Of a stretch of DNA of 64,000 nt, positions 12,905 to 25,196 are shown piece by piece (position 1 is the first letter of the stretch; each line of letters starts with the position of its first letter). Source of the DNA: Sipunculus nudus (lineage: Eukaryota > Annelida > Sipuncula > Golfingiida > Sipunculidae); contig CM049316.1 of assembly GCA_026874595.1 (NCBI GenBank), positions 69,927,676-69,991,675 of the forward strand. Direction: 5' to 3'. The notes below the pieces were generated by a model. The model was not told the DNA's origin. It did not search any database and worked only from the letters and a program-made list of their open reading frames with translations. The position numbers and the translations under genes were made by a program.

Positions 12905-13105
12905 TTATTTCTGTTGAGTTGAGATACTTACTACATTGGTTAATATAATATTTTCTGTTGAGGTGAGACACCTAGTATATTGGTTATTAATTCTGTTGAG
13001 ATGAGATACGGTTAATATATTAGTTAATATTTTAGTTGAATTTGAGATGTTATATTGGTTAATATTTTTGTTGAGGTGAGATGCTATATCTAATACTTAT
13101 AAAAG
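12905..13105 (+). repeat. Minisatellite block 1, degenerate
   Basis: About five to six diverged copies of the same unit as block 2, with the recurring words TTCTGTTGAG, GTGAGATAC and TTGGTTAATAT. Confidence 0.8.
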
Positions 13106-14077
13106 GAATTCGGTTCACATTTGTTCGCAATGTTCTCTGAAACCGCGCTGTGTACAATACTGTGCTATACATCATTTTAAAGGTTATCATCCCCGAAGTG
13201 ATATAGGCGATATGAGAATATATCATTTTTAATGTACATATAATTTTGAGTGATTTTTCCGTTTTTACTGACTTTTAGACCGAGCACAGCCGAACTGCCT
13301 TCGGCAGTGACCGGAAAGCGTGCATCGTGGTCACTCAACCTTAGACTATTGTTCATATGAAAAACGCTTGCTTTCAGTGAGGGATTTGAGCTTGTCGGGC
13401 ATTACATTTGAACGAGGCTCTCACCCACGCGCGTGGTCAGTAAAAGACAAAAAACACGTTTCTCGCTATTCACCCTAGGAGGATTAATGACCTAATTCAA
13501 GGTCCGAATTTAGGAACAGGGCTGGGTAGGGTTGGGTAGGGGTGGCGGGGGTTTAAGGCCTCAAAATGTGTCTGATACGATGAAGAAAAAGGTTGCGTTG
13601 GCTGAAAATGGGATACGGACCCTCTGCATGGAGTCCCGTTGGGTCCGCTTCTGCTTCTGACGATGTATGCATATTTCTGTTTCTTTCTTCAGGAACAGTT
13701 TCCTTGCAAATACATTTAATAAATCTTTCATGTGTTCCTCACATCATACCATATCTTTATACGTCCAACGATAGAATCCAGTCAAATATCATCGAAAACC
13801 GGAATGCCCCAACATCTCATTCAGTTTCGAAATGTAAACATCATCACTGACCAGATCTTCAAGGTAAACATACCGGGATATGAATTTCTTGCCACGAGCA
13901 CAGCGCAAAAAAATAAATGTAAAATTATTATTATATATCTTATTGAGACAGTTTCCCACTGAAAACCTATATTTTCGTTAACTTTTAGAATAAAAAATGA
14001 GCCAAAATTCCACGTCTCAGTTAATATATCTCCCCAACCCCGGTAATAAGCCCAGTATGCCGGGTTTATGAGCTAGT
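13106..14077. other. Unique 0.97 kb between two minisatellite blocks
   Basis: This sequence separates two blocks of one minisatellite. It includes a GC-rich patch with a short hairpin (ACTGCC/GGCAGT at about 13293-13308). No TIR or target duplication was found, so it is unclear whether it is an insertion or the original locus. Confidence 0.5.
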
Positions 14078-15045
14078 TGGTTAATATTTCTGTTAAGGTG
14101 AGATAATATATTGGTTATTATTTCTGTTGAGTGAAATACTATATTGGTTAATATTTTCTGCTGAGGTGAGATACTATATTGTTTAATATGACTATACTTG
14201 TTAATATTTCTGTTGAGGTGAGATACTATATTGGTAAATATTTCTGTTGAAGTGAAATACTTATGATTAATATTTCTGTTGAGGTGAGATACTACATAGG
14301 TTAATGTTTCTGTTATGGTGAGATCCTATAATGGTTGATATTTCTGTTGAGGTGATATACTATATTAGTTAGTATTTCTGTTGAGGTGAGATACTTTAAT
14401 GGTTTATATTTCTGTTGAAGTGAGATACTATACTTGTTAACATTTTTGTTGAGGTGAGATCCTATAATAATTAATATTACTGTTGAGGTGAGATACTACA
14501 TTGGTTAATTTTTCTGTTGAGGGGACACACTATATTGGTTAATATTTCTGTTGAGGTGAAATACTATACTTGTTAATATTTCTGTTGAGGGGAGATACTA
14601 TATTGGGTAATATTTCTGAGGTGAGATACTATAATGGTTAATATTTCTGTTGAGAGTGAGATACTGCATCGGTTAATATTTCTGTTGAGGTGAGATAATT
14701 TTATGGTTAATATTTCTGTTGAGGGGACATACTATATATTGGGTAATATTTTTGAGATGAGATACTATAATGGTTAATATTTCTGTTGAGGTGAAATACT
14801 ATACTTGTTAATATTTCTGTTGAGGGGACATACTATATATTGGGTAATATTTCTGAGGTGAGATACTATAATGGTTAATATTTCTGTTGAGGTGATATAC
14901 TATATTAGTTAATATTTCTGTTCACGTGAGATACTACATTGGTTAATATTTCTGTTGAGGTGAGATACTACATTGTTTAATATTCCTGTTATAGTGATGA
15001 TAAAATGGATAATATTTCTGTTGAGGTGAGATACTATGATGGTTC
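14078..15045 (+). repeat. 33-34 bp minisatellite block 2
   Basis: Close to 28 imperfect copies of a 33-34 bp unit reading roughly GTTAATATTTCTGTTGAGG followed by TGAGATACTATATTG. Copies differ by substitutions and a few short gaps, including shortened units near 14610, 14745 and 14850. The array stops where the GTATTCAAATAC text and H1 fragment begin. Confidence 0.95.
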
Positions 15046-15049
15046 GTAT

Positions 15050-15214
15050 TCAAATACATTTGCAATGATCGAACAATGTCTAGTATTTATTCAGTTTTAG
15101 CCAAAAAATGATGTTGAGAATCCAGAATATACAAAATTCGCATATTTAAATATATATAAATGATCATAAGTACCTGGTTTTATGGCTTTTATATAGAAAA
15201 AAATCAATTGACAC
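15050..15214 (-). mobile_element. Fragment of H1 element interior (C type)
   Basis: The reverse complement matches about 61240-61420 inside H1 copy C, including the tracts around GAATCCAGAATATAC and ACCTGGTTTTATGGC. It directly abuts H1 copy A', so A' is either chimeric or inserted beside an older C-type piece. Confidence 0.7.
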
Positions 15215-17120
15215 ACAAGGGACCCATGGGTCACTGTGCTCAGCTTAAGTTGACCTTGAAGGTAAAAGTCTAAAATAATATCAAATGGAGATAAAGTGTA
15301 AGAGGAAGAAGTAATATAGGCCATGGTTGGTTTATATGATTGGTTTGTATTGATGAGCAAGAAATTGTTGCAAATAATATTTTGTGACCTGACCATGTGT
15401 TTCCTAATGTTGAAACTGAAGCATGTGAGCAGTTTGTGAACAAATGATCTGTACTATTACCATGATCATTAGTTGGCTTTTTGATTAACTGTTGACTTTT
15501 CAGCAGTTTACACATTTGTTCAATTGAATCTATTTTTTGTACAATATATATTATTAAATATATATGTATTTTTGTATTTTATGAAATGTATATAGTTGAA
15601 ATATAACTAATTCACAACATACATACAGGGCAATCAAAGCCTGATCTCCAGTTCTGCTGAGGCAGGAAAATAATGAACAAATTGCTGTATTAGATCCTCA
15701 TTTTTTTATCACATCAATTTTTCTATTATAAGTTTATATTTCTATACATTTCCAATATAACATATATATCTGAATATTAAAGTTGATTCATAATTTTCAG
15801 TTGCATCATCATAAATCTCAATCTTGTCAGATAACACCACATCATGCATACAAATGTTTATTTATTTTTACCATAAAAATATATCTTTAAATCTGCAAAA
15901 CAATAAATATCTAAAAATAATACTTGATTTAGATTTCACAATTTTAAAATGTGTCTTTATTTATCCATAATGTGCTTCATATTTTATAAATTTAAGCATA
16001 CTGATGGGTTTAATTATATTTGTTTAAATCATTTAAAAGAAAATTGATTTCTTTAAAAATGCTACATTAACACAACATGGCATCTTCTGGATTACACCTT
16101 GAATTACTTTTTCTAGGAAAGTTTTGGTATATTGGAGTGGAAACAGCATTACAATTAAGGAGATACAGTGAAAACAATAACAATTACTGCATAACACTTG
16201 GTGGGTTGGGTTTGCGGGGGGGATTGGGGTGATGATATGAGAATAACTGTACATCTGTTACAGCAGTGGGTCTCCCCCAGTGACTGTAACAAATCAGAAA
16301 CCCTGGCATAGCTGACTTCCAGTGACCTGGAGTGGAACCCTGCATCTTTAATCTGTAATCAAAGCAAATGACTACAATAGAGCCTCAAGAAAAAAATCAA
16401 TAACTAGCCAAATTTTCAAGCTTTTATTTTCAAATTTCAGATTTAAACATATGAAATACTTATGTTTACATGCTGTGAAAATTAAATCAATGGTACTTAC
16501 AGAAAAAAGTGCCATGGTTAAAGTTGGGCAAAATTTAAGGTACTTATTTTATTTTTATGCTAATAACAAAATTACAAAATTCAGATCTAATTTTGGGTAA
16601 ACAATTGAATCTTAATTAAACATAAATATATACTTGAGAAAATAGACTCTAGTTTCGAAAGTTTTCATGTTAAAGAGTAAATATTTTTCCTGATTTTTTA
16701 CAAAGTCCATTATGTTCGGGCCCATAACTTAAAGAAATTATACTTAACAGACTTAATTTCTAGCATGTACATAGGAACTATATAGAGGAATATCTATGGT
16801 AAATATGAGGAAAAACAGATGAGTGGTTTTGATATTAGGCAGTCCTGAAGTGTGAAAATAGGTTTTTAATAAAAAAAAATTGAGATTTTTCCTTAATTTC
16901 TCAAAGGAACGAAGTCGCAAAGACCCAGTTTTCGGCTTGGTAGGAGATCTTTGGGACATCTAACATTATGCCGAAATTTGGATTCCTAGATCTTACGGTT
17001 TCAAAACGTGCCACATCGACGGACGGACGGACGGACGGACGGAAGGACGGACTGACGGACGGACGACGGACAATGGGCCACGACTGTAGCTCAGATGACT
17101 TATAGTGAGCTGAGCTAAAA
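15215..17120 (-). mobile_element. H1 element copy A' (Helentron-like, non-autonomous)
   Basis: Minus-orientation copy, 1.9 kb. Its 3' end (15215-15245) has the palindrome GACCCATGGGTC and a GCTCAGCT subterminal repeat. Its 5' end (17085-17120) holds the hairpin AGCTCAG...CTGAGCT. Next to it is a (GTCC)n tract (plus strand GGAC, 17019-17073). One 0.7 kb internal unit is present. It matches plus-strand copy A at 62092-63965 over its length. It has no coding capacity. Subterminal inverted repeats, a microsatellite near one end and a 3' palindrome match the layout of Helentron-associated elements; this is inference. Confidence 0.85.
17019..17073. repeat. (GGAC)n tract inside H1 copy A'
   Basis: About 13 GGAC units with single-base variants, near the 5' hairpin. 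All H1 copies carry this tract at the same place. Confidence 0.9.
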
Positions 17121-17129
17121 CCCAGACTA

Positions 17130-17900
17130 ACTTAAACAGCTAAGGCTGTTACTTGGGGGTTACCTGAACCCTCCATAATATTTTCATTAATACCGTTCAT
17201 ATTCAAAGTTTCGGCCAGGCAAAACAGCCTTGTGACAAACTAAGACAGCAAAAAACATACATCGCCACATTATTAAAGAATCCAAGGAAAAATTGGAGAT
17301 GCGCAACGGAATGGTATAGAAAATTTTAATAATGGAACTTTTGTTTCTTTAAAGTAAACTGCTGTTGAAGGTAAGCTCACTCTGCCTACTCCATTTCAAT
17401 TAAAGCCCCATCTTCTGAATTCCAATGACCAGTTGCCTATAACGTACAGCGACATTGTATCCCCCTTCGTGGCCAGAACAATCATTGTCAAACGGTTTCG
17501 AATGGTTCACCTGCGATCCATTGATCATGACTTTCAAGAATTCAACACATTGACCACTTATCTACTTTCATGACCATACACACCAGCACCTTTTACATCT
17601 ACTTTCACAAACTATATAACCGGTCGGGCCCAACTTCTGATTGTCCAAATAACTGGCCGATCGATGTCCCACAGTAGTACGTAGAGCTACCCAGTATTGA
17701 AGGTACACCCTGAGAAAGGTGGTTGAGTCGCTTATATCAGATGACTTGCGTGCTAACCTATGTATCGGTGTGCTAAAGCAGTAAATAATAATATTAAGTT
17801 AGAAAGTAAACCGAGCTGGAGGGTGTGAGCTCGAGGGGACGATTGCGAGTGGTCGGAGTGTGCATGCGGAAATGCATTCCGCAATATGATACGACAAAGT
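17130..17900 (+). repeat. Duplicated segment, copy 1 (empty sites)
   Basis: It matches 19025-20330 in order: GGGGGTTACCTGAACCCTCC at the left, CCTTGTGACA, ATGACCATACACA, CACCCTGAGAAA and ATCGGTGTGCTAAAG at the right. It lacks the SINE and the small transposon found in copy 2 and so serves as the empty-site reference. Confidence 0.85.
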
Positions 17901-18160
17901 CTACGTTTTCCAAGTTAATATGGAATGGACATGATATTTATACTTAGGCTTAGGTATTTAAACCCATTTTCCCCATGTGATTTACTTTAAACTGGTACTT
18001 GTTATAAAATTTGGTTTGGGAGAAAAAAAAATTAAGTCTAATGCTGAGACAGCGTACCAGATTCGTTCTTTGCTGTTTTATGTTAAGCCTGATTTTTGTT
18101 TTCATTATTGGGATGCGCACGGGTACAGTGCTACTCCCTCAAAAATTCTGAATATTTAAT

Positions 18161-18190
18161 TCAGCTGAGCGTCATGACCACATGGTCAAT
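18161..18190 (+). mobile_element. Isolated H1-type 3' end
   Basis: TCAGCTGAGCGTCATGACC followed by ACATGGTC, matching the terminal 30 bp of H1 elements; no element body is recognisable upstream. The terminal palindrome is altered but keeps GACCA/TGGTC arms. Confidence 0.5.
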
Positions 18191-19110
18191 AAAAAAACAT
18201 ATAGCAATGACCCTTCGTCCGTAATTACATTTTGGTCGGGTTTTGGACGTACATATATTTTAGAACTCAATTAAAGGTAGTCAAAATAAAGCATTATTTG
18301 TCAGATAAGCGTATGTTAATCATATTATGCTTCATTAATCAATAACAATTAAAAAATGTTTATTTGTTAATATAAAACTAAAGTATATTAGAGATATATA
18401 TTGCTATTCAGTAATTTTGGACAATTTTAAATAATAAATGCTGAATAAACTTGTTTTTGTCAAATATCACTAGATGGCGCTGCCACAGGAAAGAATTCCT
18501 TTTCCGTTGCACTGAGAGAATCGACCCACAAGTAGGGCCATGCAACCTGGACCCTTGATTCACGAAGCTCAGCTGAAGTTATTTTGGAGAGAAATTTTAT
18601 AAAATCCTAGCATATGGAACGAAAGGCTCAGTTTTTATTTTCCTCATTCTCGGGGGAAGGGGGGGGGGCTGTAAGGGTCATAGTCAACTAAAACCATCTA
18701 AAATTTTTTTTCTCCAAAATTAAGTATGTGACTTTTATACGGGTACGAAGAGTAACATCAAGGAGGTTAAAAAGTAAATTAAGAACTAAAATGTAATTGT
18801 CCGAGAACATAATGTATACTCCTGCCAAGCAGCCTTGTGCTTATAAACAGGAAATGTCAAATTTCAGATGAAGGCATGTCAGGATTCGCGACTCCATGGC
18901 TGAATCACATGGGAACTCATACAAGGCAGCTCCTGATTCAGTGAATGGGTTTGGCCCTCGTGAGGATAAAGAATTTATGTATCTCTTAGTGGTATAGAAT
19001 CCTATAAATTAAAAACCTAAACTACCTAAAAAATTAAGGTTGTTCTCGGGGGTTACCTGAACCCTCCACAGAGATTCATTAATATATGTTCATATTCAAA
19101 GGAAAAAACA

Positions 19111-19440
19111 GGGGGCCTGGACAGCTGAGCGGTGAAGCGCCTTCCCCGTTGGCGACCCGATTTCGATCCCAGGTGCTGCCATGAGAGTGCAGTGGGTTGT
19201 CGTGGCCCGTCTAAGGTCGGTGGTTAATTCTCTCCAGATTCTCCGGCTCCCTTCACCTCCCTTACTACGATCTTCAACTCTATCGGTATCTTCTTTTATC
19301 GCCTGAATTATGAAATTCTATACCGACTCAATCAGTCAAACGTTGTCGTTGCTGAGGGAGCAAGCGCGCGGGCCGGGTCGGATTTTCCGGACATCTGTGA
19401 CTAGCTCGAGCGCCGACTTCACTTTCAGTCAGTCAGCAGA
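19111..19440 (+). mobile_element. tRNA-derived SINE
   Basis: The head resembles a tRNA: an A-box-like TGGACAGCTGAGCGG at 19119-19133 and a B-box-like GATTTCGATCCC at 19159-19170 with typical spacing, the internal RNA polymerase III promoter. A tRNA-unrelated body of about 250 bp follows. The segment is missing from the paralogous site near 17200, which supports it as an insertion. It ends near repeated CAGT units. The target duplication is unclear. Confidence 0.75.
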
Positions 19441-19809
19441 CAATACAACCTTGTGACAGACCAAGACAACCATACCTTTCCACCTGGCGAAAGAATAATG
19501 AAAGGAAAACTGAAGATGAAGCATAAATGGATAAAGAGTAAAGAAATTTTAGTAATGGAAATGTGTAATTTATTTTCAAAAGTAAACCTGCTATTGACGA
19601 TACGCTCTCGCTATGACTGCCTTCCCCGCTTCAGTTAAGGCTCCATCATCTGAATTTGCATGCCCAGCTGCCTACCTACAGCGATATCGTGACCCATTCG
19701 TGGCCAGAATAATATCATTGGTTTCAAATGGTTCATCCTCCCATCCATTCATTTTGCCTTTGATTTCACCAGCTTACAAATAAGATCATGGTAAAAATCA
19801 AAACATTTA

Positions 19810-20003
19810 CAGGGGCGGATACAGTATTTTAGAAAGGGCTGGGTCAAGCTAACTTATACTAAGGAAAACCTAATATAGAGGTCCTCTGTTCTGGAAAGGA
19901 ACGGGTCCAGGTCGCCAAAAAATGATTTGAAACCCTAAAAAGGTTGTTGCGGCTTAAAAAGGGAAGGGGTGTTCGGGCCCCCCATCCCCTTGACCCGTAA
20001 CTG
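19810..20003 (+). mobile_element. hAT-like MITE, copy 1
   Basis: It begins CAGGGGCGGATACAG and ends ACCCGTAACTG, flanked by ATTTA on both sides (CATTTA left, ATTTACC right). The segment is absent from the paralogous copy at about 17550. The interior matches the reverse complement of 36896-37066. The CAG...CTG ends with GGGGCGGATCCAG-type wording fit hAT MITEs, but a full 8-bp duplication is not clean. Confidence 0.65.
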
Positions 20004-20330
20004 ATTTACCTTTTATCTGCTTTAATGACCATACACAACAAAAACATTTTAATTCGATCTAGTCTCACAAACAATATTTCGTCCCCGCTTCTGCTTGTTT
20101 ATACAACTTGCCCATGTGCAATACGGTCTCACAGTAGTGGTAACCCAGTATTAAGGATACACCCTGAGAAATGTGTTTCAGATCCCTTGTGTGCTAAACT
20201 ATATATATATATCGGTGTGCTAAAGAATTAAATAAAGAATTTTAAGTTAAAACGTAAAGCGCAGCGTCAAGAGAGCTGGGGGAGTGAGGGGACGAATGTT
20301 TGTGGTTATAAAAAGGATGTTTGAAGTGTT

Positions 20331-20833
20331 TATCGCATTGCGTTTATCAAATGGGATGAACGGACGGCAACCATGCGGAGACACATGAAACAAAGGTCAA
20401 ACAGGTGATGATACGTCGTTTTGTCCTTTCAGAACAAGATTTATGCCTGATAACTTGAATGTTGCTTCAGTTAAAATATAACAAATAATTATGTGTTAAA
20501 TTCAATTAATGTGGAATAGGGCTCCCTCCCCTAAATAGCTGTCCTGGCGCGCGTGCTTAACGCTTAATGTTTTTACATTTAATGCAATTCTTTATTGTAT
20601 CAAAAGCATTGTTTCAATTATTCGGTGATATATAGTAAGATGCATGTTGAGTGTTATAGACAAGGGTGCAGCTTCCTCACAGTAATACCTCTTCAATGAA
20701 CTTTCAAACTCATATTTTGATAGATTTGTGAGCGCACATGTCATAATGGCAGCGAGGGCTTCCCCAATTTCACGTCATACAATCGAGTCCTCTGTGCGTT
20801 TACCGGATGCGTTCATCGCAAATATCCCTTGAA
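20331..20833. other. Intergenic, nothing recognised
   Basis: No gene, RNA or element signature was found. Confidence 0.5.
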
Positions 20834-22560
20834 CCAGGGGCGTAGCCAGGATTGAGGGAGGGGAGGGGGCCATGATCAGTGGCGTATCCAGAAATTCGAC
20901 AAGGGGGGGGGGGGGGGGGCTTATATTTATGGGTTTTATAAAACTAAGGGGGGCAATTAGGGGCGCTAATATTCATGGGTATTATGAAAAACTAAGTGTT
21001 TTATATATATCACTCTCATAGAAAAGTTCATGACCCCAATTTCAATATACATCATTCCCTAACCCATGTGTATGCATATGCAAATTATGAAAGAAATCTG
21101 TCCATTAGTTTTTGACTTATAATGCTCACAGTATACTGTTAAGTGGCAATGATGGGGTATTAAACGACATGAAAACAAGTAAAAGAATAACAGGTGGCGC
21201 TATCAGTTTCCGGTACATGACAATACTATCCAAGATCTTCGATCAAGTTGATTTTTGAACAATCAATGCATCCCTTATTGAGATATTAATGATTTTGTGA
21301 TTTTCACCATATATGGCTATATTCAAGGTCAAGGCCACTCTCATAGGAAAGGTCATGACCCCAATTTATATATACATCATCCCATAACCCATGTCTATGT
21401 ATATGCATAATATGAAAGAAATCTGTCTGTAAGTTTTTGACTTATAATGTTCACAGTACTGTTAAGTGGCAATGATGGGGTATTAAACGGCACAAAAACA
21501 AGTAAAAGAATAACAAGTGGCGCCACCTGTTTATGGTACATGACATTACTATCCAAGATCTTCGGTCAAGTTGACTTTTGGACCCATCCATGCATCCCTT
21601 ATTGAGAAATTAATGATTTTCACCATATATGGCAATATTAAAGGTCAAGGCAACTCTCAAGGGAAAGGTCACGACCCCAATTTAAATAAACATCATCCCA
21701 TAACCCATATCTATGTATATGCATAATATTAAAGAAATCTGTCCATTAGTTTTTGACTTATAATGTTCACAGTACTGTCAAGTAGCAATGCTGGGGGGTA
21801 TTAAACGGCACGAAAACAAGTAAAGAATAATAGGTGGGGCCACCAGTTTCTGGAACATGACAACCCTAACCATGATCTTCCATCAACTTGATTTTGGGAT
21901 CATTCCATGCAAGATTTCTTGAGATATTTAAGAATTTTTTGTGTGATTTTCCCAAAAATTGGACCTATTCAAGGTCAAGGACACTCTCCTAGTCAAGGCC
22001 ATGACTTCATTTTAAATAGGCGTCGTCCTCTCACCCATATCTATACATATACCAAGTCTGGTTAAGATCCGTTAAATATTTTTTGAGTTATTGCGCCAAC
22101 AAGATTTATATGCGGCGGCGGCGGGGGGACCGGTATGAAAACATAGTATACCCCGACTTTGTCTGGGGATACAATTACAGATACATGGAGAGGGTATGGG
22201 AGGGGTTATCCCCCTCCCATATTGGGAATTATGAACCATGGTTTTATTAAGGTTAATTACAGGTACACTGGGAGGGGGTATATATGCCCCTCCCATATTT
22301 GGAAATTTTTGAATATGCAATGTAAAGAAGGCATTTTGAGCCAATTGTCACCCAAAAGTATGAGAATTTTCTGTTCCTATAAATCTGTTCTCTTATGCCT
22401 ATGAGTTATGTAATCTAACTAAAGAGAGGTTCAATATCTGATATTTATATTTCTTAAAAATAAGGATATAAAATTTCAATCGTTTTCAACATGTTCAAGT
22501 CAATGGCGCAGGTAGGCCTACGTTTATAACCTGCAAAATATTATCTTTTAAATGTAATTC
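20834..22560 (+). repeat. Dispersed repeat X, copy 2
   Basis: The left part (20834-20995) matches 5141-5260, with GGCGTAGCCAGGATTGAGGG, CAGTGGCGTATCCAGAAATT and a G-run at about 20905-20919. The right part (22225-22510) matches 5400-5700. Between them sits the H3 array, absent from copy 1. Confidence 0.8.
20995..22180 (+). mobile_element. H3 element: 3.5 tandem units of about 320 bp
   Basis: Unit starts (CACTCTC...TCATGACCCC) fall at about 21011, 21336, 21651 and 21981. The array ends in GAAAACATAGTAT, then a hairpin with CCCC/GGGG arms and GGATACAATTAC (about 22138-22174). The same 3' end closes the H2 element at 33615. Units include GGTGGCGCTATC or GTGGCGCCACC variants. No protein is encoded. 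Confidence 0.75.
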
Positions 22561-24200
22561 CCGTAATATAATGCTGATATGTTGAAGTCTCATGTTAAAC
22601 TTTGCATTTTACCTGGGTCCAGGGTCTCGACAGCACACAAGGCTTGTTAGAGCACAGATCCTGAGTTCACGATTACCGGTATCACCAGAGGAACCGTGAG
22701 ATTATTCACGGTCGACCCCAACCCTGCAGGGCCTGGTGCTCCGCAGCTGTTCATAAATATCCTCATTCTCAACTAATGAATATTTAAGAAATTAATTGCA
22801 GATAACTTAAAATCTAATTGCTATTTAATAAAAAGAAATATGAAAATGAAAATGAATCAGGACAAAAAATGAGATAATACCGCTATAATATCCAAAGGAT
22901 CCGCCACTGATAGCAATGCAAATTTAATGCATATACATATATATATATATATATATATAAGAGAGAGAGAGAGAGAGCGAGAGAGAGAATAGACTAAGTG
23001 AAATTCCGAAAGGACGGAGAGTACTGGATGCGACCGGGGGGCATGGCTGACTTTGTTATTAGGCCTACGTAAAAAGATTAGTTTTAATTTACAGAAATTT
23101 CATTGTTTTAAAAATTACCAGTTTGAAACAGGCCTGCAACTTCCAGGCTACAAACTCAGCAAATGACAGCTGACGTCAGGATACACAGCTGCTTATAAAT
23201 GTTTGTCCTGGTACCCAGGGCGACATCTACATGAGAAAATGTTCTGTTTTCTCGTCTCACCGTGTCTGCAGACTCATATTTGAGTAACTTGGGGAGAATT
23301 GGCGTTACCGAATCTCACCGTTGTCTGATCCGATGGATATTAGTTAACGCGCGAGTCAAAAGGTCAATGGCTGTTACGTATTATACAGCATCCCCTGGAC
23401 ATATCAAAGTGCGTTAATACTTTTGAAATGACAGAAAATATGAATACGATGGGTCACTTCATAAAAGAACTGATCGTCAGGATCAGTATAACATCATGCC
23501 CTCGCTTAAAAAAGGATCAAAACCTTTAACGTCTTTCACGGCAAGTTTCTGAACGACTGTTTCCTGGATGGAGTTTGAGAAACAACCGCCCGATCTAATT
23601 TACGCAAATAAAATAGTGAGTCATCTGCGCGCTATCAGCATGCCTAATATAAAAGCGGGCCTGTGTGTTAAGTTAGAAGAGGGGAAAACAGAATTTCTGA
23701 AGCGCCGTCTTTAAATCTACAAACGCATTGAATTCACGGATTCTGCTGCACAGCAATCCCCCCCATCCCCCGTCTCTTTTTAGAGCATCGGCCCAGATTG
23801 TTCAAGTTGCCTGCTAATTTGCTCAGCAGAACTCGCCGACCAGTAACTCGCCGAGTTAGGGTACAAAATAAGTTTGGTTAAAATCAATTTTGCGAGCGTC
23901 CGGGCGCAAAGTACATACATCCTACAAGTATGACCCATTGGATACAGATTTCCTTTTTTGTCAAGTTTATCAATGGGCGCACATTCGGATCTTCATTGTG
24001 GAAACGGACAAAGTGTTGGTATCTAATTATGTACACAAAGCACAATTCAGTTTTTATGCGAGGGTTTACACAATAAATAAGTCCAGTTTCACACAAATTT
24101 TTCACTTGTATTCAATATTACTGATTTAACACTGACAAGCTAACATCCAAAGACCAAATTTTATTTAACAAAACAAGAACACGGCCTGCTCATCATGACA
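22561..24200. other. Intergenic downstream of RPL13
   Basis: No gene is supported. A (TA)n tract with adjoining (GA)n lies at 22935-22988. The part from about 23200 to 23880 is less AT-rich and looks single-copy, but holds no recognisable frame. Confidence 0.45.
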
Positions 24201-24202
24201 CG

Positions 24203-24208
24203 TTTATT
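24203..24208 (-). promoter_or_regulatory. RPL13: RPL13 poly(A) signal
   Basis: Canonical AATAAA on the minus strand, 26 bp past the stop codon, giving the very short 3' UTR usual for ribosomal protein genes. Confidence 0.8.
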
Positions 24209-24233
24209 GGCTATGATACAGGGTGAGAGTGGT

Positions 24234-24458
24234 TTACTTCTTCTTCTTGCCAGTCATCTGTCCTTCCTCCGCGGCCTCCTTGGCCTTCTTCTCTCTGTAT
24301 CCCTGCAGCCTCTTGCGGGCGCGGGCCTGTGTCAGGACCTGGAAGGCTTTGTATTTCTTCTCGTCCTCGCTGATCGCCCGCGCCTTCTCCTTCTGGTAGA
24401 CCTGTCTGACGGGCATGACGTCACCAGTCAACTGTGTGGCCATCTTGATCTCTTCTTC
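24234..24458 (-). CDS. RPL13: RPL13 last coding exon
   Basis: It encodes the final 74 residues of ribosomal protein eL13, starting [12 protein letters not shown] and ending in a Lys-rich tail KKKK before the stop at 24234-24236. The conserved block [16 protein letters not shown] and the following EKARAIS are diagnostic of the family. The acceptor is CAG just above 24458 and the phase is 0, so it joins directly to the exon ending at 30561. The Ala/Lys-rich C-terminus fits a surface rRNA-binding extension. A plus-strand open frame over the same bases is an antisense shadow. Confidence 0.95.
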   Translation of the reverse strand, partial: EEEIKMATQLTGDVMPVRQVYQKEKARAISEDEKKYKAFQVLTQARARKRLQGYREKKAKEAAEEGQMTGKKKK

Positions 24459-25065
24459 CTGTAATCAACAGAAATAGGAAATGACGTCACAAGATACTAA
24501 TGATAAAACTTAACTTCAGGATCAAGCTTCACTGGCTAAGATATCATGTCATGATATATGATGTAACCAACAGCATCACTTGAGGGTACTAGGCTTAATT
24601 TACTGCATTTCGGTGCAAAACAAATTCTAAAAGACATGTCGTTTGGAGTAACAGACTTTGATGCATTTCAGCCGACTGATCCCTTATCGTCTGCTCTAAC
24701 ACTCCCGTCCCCTTTTTTGTGGCTGTCAGAGAATGTTGAAACTGTTTTCTCCCAATGCCAGAAAATGAAAAATGTGAAATTAACTATTTTGTTAATAACA
24801 GCATATACCTAATGTCATTTTCCTGTAAACAATTTAAAACTTTTTTAAGAGATCTTAGTCTATTCTGTAGCAACATCTTATCACCACCCTATGAAACGGA
24901 CATGACAGAATAGTGATGATGTCATAATAGAGTACCCACAAATGAGGCACCAATATTCACGAGACTAATAATAGAGGCTTGCACTTTCCTCATGCATGTG
25001 CTTCACAGTTGCATCAAAAATTGTATATTAATATCCCTGACGGATAAACAATAGTCACTTGTTAC

Positions 25066-25105
<40 letters not shown>

Positions 25106-25196
25106 GACATGTCAACCAGACTGTAAGTGAATAATATTATATAAATATCATAAGTAGGAATAGTACCAGAAATTATGTACATTCCGCTTTCAGCAA

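Larger units (their letters stand above)
19025..20330 (+). repeat. Duplicated segment, copy 2 (with insertions)
   Basis: Second copy of the 17130-17900 segment. It is about 525 bp longer because of a SINE (19111-19440) and a small DNA transposon (19810-20003), both absent from copy 1. Confidence 0.85.

Noticed and set aside
24195-24464. Plus-strand 89-codon frame with a Leu-rich start
   Set aside because: It is the exact antisense of the RPL13 last exon; Leu runs come from Lys/Glu codons on the other strand.
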